Origin: Dastarcus helophoroides | Taxonomy: Eukaryota > Arthropoda > Insecta > Coleoptera > Bothrideridae | Length of the DNA stretch: 64,000 nucleotides | Assembly: GCA_028583605.1 (NCBI GenBank) | Contig: CM053327.1 | Coordinates: 45,992,059-46,056,058 of the forward strand | Direction of reading: 5' to 3' | In this document: positions 57,501-64,000 of the stretch, piece by piece | Layout: every line of letters starts with the position of its first letter | Numbering within the stretch: the first letter of the stretch is position 1 | Made by a program: the position numbers and the translations under genes | The notes under the pieces: model-generated | What the model was told of the DNA's origin: nothing | Databases searched by the model: none | What the model saw: the letters and a program-made list of their open reading frames with translations, nothing else

Positions 57501-60500
57501 CCTTCCCAAAGAGCAACCGCTTTGTTAAGCGTTTGTGTTTCAACTGTTAATAGTTCAGCTACCTATGATTCACCATACACGTTTAGATAACTGTGGTTCA
57601 GCTTGCATTCTCTCGGCATACAGAGCACTGATGTCAAAAGCATCATCCTTGATATGAACCAGTCCAAAAACCAAGACTAAATTCTTCCTGGTTTCTGCAC
57701 TAAATTTCGGTTTTTAATTTTAGTGATAGGCTCAGAGACGAGTTGTTGTAACAATGGGAAAATTGTCAAGAACAGAGACGAAGACTGCGATCTCATCAAA
57801 GTCCCCAAAGACGATGAATTGTATCAAAAAGCGGGGATAGAATGCCTTCATTTACACAGAGGTGTAACTGATCTATATTTACAAAAGGAGGTGGACCCCA
57901 AGGAACCCGCTGAACAAGTAAGTTGGTAGTAGCTCTTTGGTAATGTATATTCAACTAGGTCAGTAGGTAAACGCTATAAGTTCCTATATGGACTTATCTA
58001 ATATCTACGGGGATACCACCGATGGGGTCGATTTGGTTAGAGCTTACGTCGACGGTAAATTAAAAACCGAGAGTCGATTTAACCAACACTGGCCCGTTAG
58101 ACATCCTGAACCGAAGAAGGCATGTTTCGACATGCGCAGCAAGGATGAACCTTGTTATGCAGGTTAGTATGATCCATTTTGATTTCAGTTTAGAAAACCA
58201 CGTCTGTCATAGGTGAAGCCAGAGTAAATCAAAATCCACAGTTGGCAATTCTTCATATAATTTTTCTTCGAGAGCACAATCGAATAGCAGCGCATTTGGC
58301 AGAACTCAACCCTCAATGGGACGATGAAACTATATTCCAAGAAGCCAGAAATATACTGATAGCTGTTTATCAGTATATTACCTACTACGAATGGCTTCCA
58401 ATTCTACTTGGGAGGAATAACTTGATTAAAAAGAAAATAATATACGAGACAAGCGATTACGTTGATGACTATAACCCAAATAAAAATTCTAGAATTTTAG
58501 GAGAATTTGCGAGTGCCGCATTTCGTTATTGTCATACTCTGATTTCGGGCAACCTCTTGTAAGTTTTTTAGACCACTGGGTGAAATTATTAGAGCTTTGT
58601 CGATGTAGGTTAGTTCCAACTTTATCCAACATAACAAATAGTGAAGATACCACTTCTGCCCAAGGTATAAGACTTAGCGACTGGATTACTAGGCCAGCTA
58701 TTTTGGAACAATATGATGGTCAAGGGTTCGATATGTTAGCAAATAGTTTGTTATCTCAACCACAAGAAAGTGCTGACAGGTTTCACACTGATGAGGTAAG
58801 CGATTAATTTGAAGAGTTTTTTAACAATGTTTACTCAGTTGCCATCAATGGTCAACATGTCATGATACTGGCTTTACTTATTTGAATAATTTGAACAAAT
58901 ACAGGAACAATTAGAGCTCTAACAAGATCGAAACCAATATTTGGTTTCTAAACTTCGAATCTAATAAATGTTCAAACCTATTGATCTGTGCATTAGAATC
59001 CTTGTCTTCTGGGAAATTGTTCCTAGAGAGCAACTGCTTCGCTAGGTGCCAGTGTTTCAACTGTTGGTAGTTCAGCTACCTATGATTCACTATACACGCC
59101 GCCTGGAGGGCTGCCTGAATTTGTGGTCTAGGTTTCATACGACATTGTTGGCCATGGCCATAGTTTCTCTATGGACCAATAGGTGATTGAATGGCCAATC
59201 AATGGCCATCATATAGTAATAAAATTTACGTTATCTGATTTTTTAAAGTAAAATCGCTTAAGTTGAGTCACTGATTGTAGGATCACTTTTAAAGATGGGA
59301 CGCAATACGTGCAACTACACGAAGAAGCAGCATTTTGCAAGCAACAAAATTAGTTCAAACATTTTTTTAATTTACAAAATATATTTCAAGTTAAATGTGG
59401 GATCGTCAACTAACATTGAGACTAATTCATGATGATGAATAAAAAATCTGAGACATCGCTATATTTATAATCATAGCAACCAGGGATAGTAAAGCAGGAT
59501 CTGCTCCAAAAGGGGATTTTTCTCATGAGATTATTTTATTAGAGACTAATTTTTCTTGGGACGATCATGTGCGCACCATTGTCAAATCCGCCTCTCAGAA
59601 GCTAGGTTTTCTTTTTAGAGCTAAAACTTTACGTCTCATCAGCTATTAACACTAAACAAAGCTCAAGTTAGGCCAACAGTAGCCAATACTGTTCTCATGT
59701 TTGCAGTTCAGCCCCAAAACACAGTTTAGCTCTCTTGGATTGAATTCAAAGAAGAAGAGAGAGAGAAAAGAAGAGCGATTCGCCTAATTGATGACGAGAG
59801 TCTGACCGATTCTCTCGAAAGACTAGAGCACAGGCGTATAGTTGGTGACTTGTCTCTTTTTTACAAGTACTATGATGGAAGATGCTCGCAGGAACTAATA
59901 GGATTGATCCCCCCAAGGACTAGATTCTTGAGGCGTATGGTTGGTGATTTGTCTCTTTTCTACAAGTACTACCATGGAAGATGTTCGCAGGAACTAATAG
60001 GATTGATCCCCCAAAGGGCTAGATTCTTGAGGCGTATGGTTGGTGATTTGTCTCTTTTCTACAAGTAATATCATGGAAGATGCTCGCAGGAACTAATAGG
60101 TTTGATCCCCCCAAGGGCTAGATTCTTGAGGCGTATGGTTGGTGATTTGTCTCTTTTCTACAAGTACTATCATGGAAGATGCTCACAGAAACTAATAGGA
60201 TTGATCCCCCCAAATGTAAGATTCTTGAGGCGTACTAGACAGTCGGAGACAGCAAATTCCTGTGCAGTCCAGCTTGACACAGTGAGGAGTTCTGTCTATG
60301 GATACTCTTTTTTCTATAGAATTTCCAAGTTATGGAACTTGTTACCGAAAGGAATTTTCCCCAAAAATTACAACCTATCCTTGTTTAAGGAGCCGATTCA
60401 TCGCCATCTATCCTTGCTTCCGCATTCTACTCGCAGTGCTTTGAAAGCATAATGGGGTTACCCTTTGAGAGTGGATTAAACTTAAAAAAACCGTTTCTAT

Positions 60501-61218
60501 TGCACAAAAACAATCTCTTAACTTTAAGTTCCAATCCTATTCTAACTACGCATATGATAGTAGTTTAATGTCTTCATTTTTTTCCGTCAAACTATTTAAC
60601 CGTTGCTTCAGATAGGCTAAGACAACAGTAAATACAGATCAAAAACCGTGTACCCGATGAGATTACATTAGATTTGGACAGGGACAAAATTTCTTTTTCA
60701 AACGTAAAGGAATTAATTTTCGGGTAACTTGCTCTGCGCATACCCTCCTTCCGTGTGTTTTGAATCCTTTTCTTTCCGGGCTGACATTTCGATTTTGATA
60801 CATCAAAATCCTTGAATCTGTCATATTGTGGTTAAAACGACGTCACGTATTATCAACGTTGTTCGTTCTGCAACAGAATAAAAACTCTCAGCCTCTCAGT
60901 TTTTCAGTTTTACCGCTACATGGGCACACAGATAAGAAATGCGATAAGCAAAATAAACACTGCCACGCCGTGGCGAAAATGTCATACAATCAAAGTGATG
61001 AGTTAACGCCACACACTTTCAATGTATGGTTATATACTTTCATTAAATAGTTAACGCCTACAGGTACTTTTAAAATCCAATGGTGTGTATTATTTATTGG
61101 CTACCTTTTTAAAGGTTTCAGTGCCCATTTTTAGAACCTTAGACGTGGATTTTTAAAAAATCCTTTCTTAGTGCTCACCTGCATTATATGTAACTTTTCG
61201 CGACATTTCGTGTGTGAA

Positions 61219-61305
<87 letters not shown>

Positions 61306-61371
61306 CCTCCCTCTCTCCCTTTCTCCCTCTCTCCCTTTCTCCCTCCCTTTCTCCCTCCCTTTCTCCCTCCC

Positions 61372-61432
<61 letters not shown>

Positions 61433-62404
61433 GAGCAGATTCAGTATATCGAAATATCTATGTTTTGAAAATAATATCCAAATTTCCAGAAAATGTGAAA
61501 CATATTGTCTTTGTCAAATTGTCAAAATTCGATTTATGATTTTTCTCAAACCAAGATTATAAAGTGAACATTTCAAGTCACACACAATGATGCATTTTAC
61601 AGATTACAAACTTTTTTGGAAAAGGAGAAAAACAATTCGGCTCAGACCTCAAAGCTATGGACATCCAAAGAAATCGAGAAACAGGTAACCGTTTTTACAA
61701 CGATTATCGAGAAAGAGCTGGTTTGTCAAGAGCCAAAAGTTTTGATGATTTCTCGGACGTCATACATCCACGGGTACCATCATCAATTAACCTGTATCAA
61801 TTTCATCTCGATATTTTGATTTGTAGGATGTCGAGTTGTTAAAAAAGTTTTACGAAGATCCCGATGACGTTGAGCTTAGTATTGGTGGTAATTTAGAGAA
61901 GCAAACAACTGGACTGATTGGACCAACTTTTCAAAGTATTATGATCGAACAATTCTTTCGAATAAGAACCGCCGACAGATTTTGGTTTGAGAGCAGCAGC
62001 AGCCCTAGTGCTTTTACGTTAGGTAATTGGCCCTTGATTGATCTCTAACAACGATTAATTTTTTAATTGAATCGCAGCATTCGAGTGCTGTGGGTTTTAA
62101 ATTGAACGTGTCAAGTTGGACGTTTCATTCGAATTTGAGAACATCTTGACACGAATTAAAGACAAAAATTCATATTTTTTTTGCAGAACAGCTCAATTCT
62201 ATCCGTAACGTGACCATAGCTCGATTATTCTGCGACAACGTTAATAGTATTGAAGTTGCTCCTAAAAGTGGATTTGCAAGAATTTCTACAAGGTAAGGAT
62301 TGGCTCAAATTTAAATTAATAATAGTATTATGGTATCTTTCAGCAATCCGACAGTTTCCTGTGATGATATTCCATCACTAAATCTAGCACTTTGGAAAGC
62401 TTAG
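54505..62404 (+). CDS. PX4: secreted, divergent animal haem peroxidase, 11 exons, 630 aa
   Basis: Exons: 54505-54590, 55572-55750, 55799-55969, 57724-57917, 57967-58162, 58213-58558, 58609-58795, 61603-61773, 61827-62022, 62187-62292 and 62344-62404. They join in frame. The leader LWLGCSCIISLIGIS implies secretion. It keeps GQFVAHDLI (distal His136), SYMDLSNIYG, catalytic Arg279 in GEARVNQN, REHNRIA and proximal His383 in AAFRYCHTL. It is the most diverged paralogue: the near-invariant RDHG is RETG (478-481), GDRFW is ADRFW, and the [14 protein letters not shown] region is rewritten (DGKLKTESRFNQ). The covalent-haem positions are Ala135 and Gln282. The exon 2 donor (gttcct) is weak. Introns 3 and 7 carry Gypsy, LINE and foldback insertions. 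It converges on the beta-galactosidase gene. AATAAA at 62475-62480 is a candidate poly(A) signal. Confidence 0.88.
54591..55571. other. PX4 intron 1, AT-rich low-complexity
   Basis: Begins gtaaga and ends ccaccacag. Filled with short A/T-rich runs, including a threefold imperfect repeat of aatgtagaataaaaagtctg (54990-55100). No gene. Confidence 0.6.
55998..56160 (-). mobile_element. LINE 3'-end fragment in PX4 intron 3
   Basis: ttaatccactcgccaaggta, then ccattatgttttcaaagcac: the minus-strand 3' end of the Jockey-type family. Cut off after about 160 bases. Confidence 0.8.
56265..56640. repeat. Family A foldback repeat in PX4 intron 3
   Basis: Contains taatgcacagagcaacaggc, ctattggtcc-like and gttgaaacactgccacctag blocks in the order seen at 41815-42610. 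A further piece of the family overlaps the Gypsy fragment's edges (56640-56770), and another lies at 57500-57600. Confidence 0.7.
56770..57490 (-). mobile_element. Gypsy-class retrotransposon integrase fragment in PX4 intron 3
   Basis: Read on the minus strand, the fragment encodes parts of an integrase: a MDYFSKWPEAYA block, NQEAITVARVLV, then MVERFNGTLEEHLS and MAYRTTTHETTSQTP. These are the core and end of a Gypsy-class integrase domain. The frame is broken, and a family B foldback element (57133-57295) interrupts it within the DYFSKW codons. It is a dead internal fragment without LTRs. Confidence 0.8.
57133..57295. mobile_element. Foldback family B element inside the Gypsy fragment, 12-bp target duplication
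   Basis: A 163-bp element with arms containing acaacttgtcccctaaaacc and its inverse ggttttaggggacaagttct. gaaataatccat flanks it at 57121-57132 and 57296-57307. Because the host is a recognisable integrase frame, the duplicated target can be read independently of the repeat family. Confidence 0.85.
58918..59195. repeat. Family A foldback repeat in PX4 intron 7
   Basis: Blocks aataaatgttcaaacctatt, gtgcattagaatccttgtct, gtagttcagctacctatgat, cgcctggagggctgc and ctatggaccaataggtga are in inverse order relative to 41815-42610. Borders approximate. Confidence 0.75.
59540..60640 (+). mobile_element. LINE fragment with internal tandem duplication, fused to a second LINE piece, in PX4 intron 7
   Basis: Plus-strand Jockey-type ORF2 end. 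The block encoding [20 protein letters not shown] is repeated four times (period about 98, from about 59840 to 60230). The family 3' end is at about 60475. The sequence then continues with ccgtttctattgcac and the start of a mid-ORF2 piece (tacgcatatgatagtag). The same fusion, inverted, is seen at 21860-22030. Confidence 0.85.
61220..61430 (+). repeat. (CT)n microsatellite with (CCCT)n core in PX4 intron 7
   Basis: Pure CT repeats at about 61222-61300 and 61375-61428, with ccctccctttct-type repeats between. It lies about 170 bases upstream of the exon 8 acceptor, on the transcribed-strand sense as polypyrimidine. Long Ser/Leu open frames here are artefacts. Confidence 0.95.
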
Positions 62405-62676
62405 TGGATTTCATTTGGTTGTGATGAGTTTGAGTGAAAATTGTGTTTCATTTACGTAATATGATGTCACTAAAAATAAATGTTATTGTTACGTGATTGT
62501 TATATCTAAATTATAAAACGCATTTTTTTTATACCAACTTTAATACATCTTCTTGGTCCTCTAGGTATTGAATTGTTAAGACTTCACATCAATTTACACT
62601 AAAGATTTTTTAAATGTTATATGTATATGCAAAATTGACTTATATTTAAAAATGTTTACTTAAATAAATAGTATCT

Positions 62677-62806
62677 TGTCGGAACATTTATTAGCATTCG
62701 AGTTGGATATACCAAACTGATGAGATGTAACAAGATCGAAACCGGTATTTCGTTTCCAAACTTCGAATCTAATAAATGTTCAAATCTATTGCTCTGTGGA
62801 TTATAG
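62677..62806. mobile_element. Family A foldback element between PX4 and beta-galactosidase, 11-bp target duplication
   Basis: A 130-bp copy: tgtcggaacatttattagca ... caaatctattgctctgtgga. aaatagtatct flanks it at 62666-62676 and 62807-62817. On the minus strand it supplies an AATAAA (complement at 62687-62692) downstream of the beta-galactosidase stop, which could serve as that gene's poly(A) signal. Confidence 0.8.
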
Positions 62807-62852
62807 AAATAGTATCTATTTAAGTATAAATTATAATAATATAAATAATTTG

Positions 62853-63874
62853 TTAATTCTGGACAACCGTCACTAATTGATCTGCGTTTTTAAATATAGG
62901 TGACGAGGAGAACGTTATTTGATCGGATGGTGAATAATGCTCAAAAACCAAAATGGTGTTGTTGCCCTTCTTCAAGAAAGAACCAGGTAGATAAAGCGCT
63001 TGCTGAGGTCCTATACAAGAATACCTCCCCAAAACAAAACCGTTCACAATCACAATCCCTTTGACCCAATCCTCCATATTAACAAAAGTATCTTCAATAA
63101 CATCATCTTCAATCGCCAACGTGGCCTTATAAATCGAAGGACCAACGTTCCACCTCTTCAGGGGCACCTCCCAATGCGTCAGCTCGTTATTCCAAGATCT
63201 CTTGAACTCGAGAGGAATCACCTTCCAATTCATCAACTCCTTCCCGTCGAGATACACCTCGCCTTGCCACAACCCTTTGTGCTGGTTGAATTGCTCCAAA
63301 TAACCGAAACCGCTTCGACCCCAATTTTCCACAATCAGATCCAAAGTCGCGTTGGTCAAATTCTCCGGTCCAAGATTCATACTAGAGTTGGCTGCCCTCC
63401 AAAATCCGAATCCGTCCAAATCTTTGGCATGCGTCAGCGGTTTTGACATCAGTATGCCGTTGATCATGACTATGACTGTGTCGCAGACGTGTCCGAAAAT
63501 TTGAAGGAGTGCGTTTGCTGGTATATTTAGGTTTTCTTTTCTGTAAATTATGTAACCGTAGCTTTGGCCGGATAAATTGTTGATTGGGAGATATTCCATG
63601 GGTACCACGTAGTCTGAACTAAGGAAGAAATTATTCATATTCTTTATGATTCCGTCCAATAACAATTCTTGCTCAATTGGTGTGGCGTTGTAAGCGATCG
63701 GTGATTTATAAGTTGGAGCTTCTGGGAGTTTTGTCTTGATCGGGTTGTATTTAGTGAGCAGCTCTTTAACCAAGACGTATTTAAGTGTGTAGCCACCGGT
63801 TTCAGATAGCGGCGCATCGTAGTCATAGCTGGTAGTATCTGGTTGGTACCCTGAGTTATCGCTCAAGCTATTAG
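62853..63874 (-). CDS. Beta-galactosidase (GH35), last exon, partial
   Basis: A single open frame on the minus strand from an acceptor site (ttttgcag, ending at 63875) to a TAA at 62853-62855, about 340 codons. The start of the exon reads TTSYDYDAPLSETGG, the conserved segment that follows the catalytic barrel of GLB1-type beta-galactosidases. Then come IVENWGRSGFG and GRYSCIGPQQALYLPG of the C-terminal beta-sandwich domains. GH35 enzymes remove terminal beta-galactose, usually in lysosomes or secreted. The catalytic glutamates lie upstream, beyond the window edge, so activity cannot be judged. No other exon was recognised in 63875-64000. The gene converges on PX4, with the stops about 450 bases apart. 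No break in the frame. Confidence 0.9.
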
Positions 63875-64000
63875 CTGCAAAATAAATAATTAATGTCAGT
63901 CTGTTGTACCTTCTAATTCAAATTTAGAAACCTTTCTGTAGGTTTGTTCGAAGTTACAAAGAATTCTGTATAAACCTTCAATTTCAAAGACGTTTATTCC

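Noticed and set aside
61171..61539. Long Ser/Leu and Ser/Pro-Leu open frames in two frames
   Set aside because: They are translations of the CT microsatellite, with no start context or homologous exon.
63000..63446. 148-codon open frame on the plus strand
   Set aside because: It is antisense to the well-supported beta-galactosidase exon and has no recognisable domain.

Overview
This window is eukaryotic nuclear DNA from an insect. It is AT-rich, and its genes have GT-AG introns, many only about 50 bases long. It carries Jockey-type non-LTR retrotransposons, Gypsy and hAT remnants, and long satellite arrays. A beetle seems most likely from the style of the retroelements and the peroxidase family, but this is inference: no diagnostic single-copy gene is present.

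The left 17.9 kb (1-17,951) holds no gene I can support. It contains a duplicated dispersed repeat (1-1,105), a satellite of about 175 bp (2,030-4,815) whose flank and monomers recur inverted at 8,735-9,240, several copies of a foldback repeat (family A), a tRNA-like SINE head, a decayed Penelope-type endonuclease remnant (11,560-11,790), a 365-bp tandem duplication (12,003-12,827), and a second satellite of about 345 bp (13,930-17,921) that runs to within about 30 bases of the first gene's ATG.

The rest is a head-to-tail cluster of four complete, intact, secreted animal haem peroxidase genes on the + strand: PX1 (17,952-27,252; 11 exons, 704 aa), PX2 (30,591-39,447; 10 exons, 650 aa), PX3 (43,536-53,162; 11 exons, 669 aa) and PX4 (54,505-62,404; 11 exons, 630 aa). 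I rebuilt all exons by hand from GT-AG sites. Every intron position and phase is shared, except one intron that PX2 lacks, so they are tandem duplicates. Each keeps the distal His, the catalytic Arg and the proximal His. All four lack the Asp and Glu that esterify haem in mammalian myeloperoxidase. A convergent gene on the - strand (62,853-63,874, running out of the window) is the last exon of a GH35 beta-galactosidase.

The introns are where the unusual material lies. PX2 intron 4 is almost entirely a 2.9-kb array of a 16-bp unit. PX2 intron 6 holds a 77/257-bp higher-order repeat. PX3 intron 8 is a 1.6-kb array of a 70-bp unit that looks like an amplified copy of its own 5' splice junction. 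Other introns carry truncated LINEs, an 1.8-kb hAT-like element with an 8-bp target duplication, a 1.7-kb LTR-like insert with a 4-bp target duplication, and foldback elements of two families (A and B). Six of these foldback copies are flanked by 11-13 bp direct repeats.

All reading was by eye, so splice sites may be off by a base in places and repeat borders are approximate.
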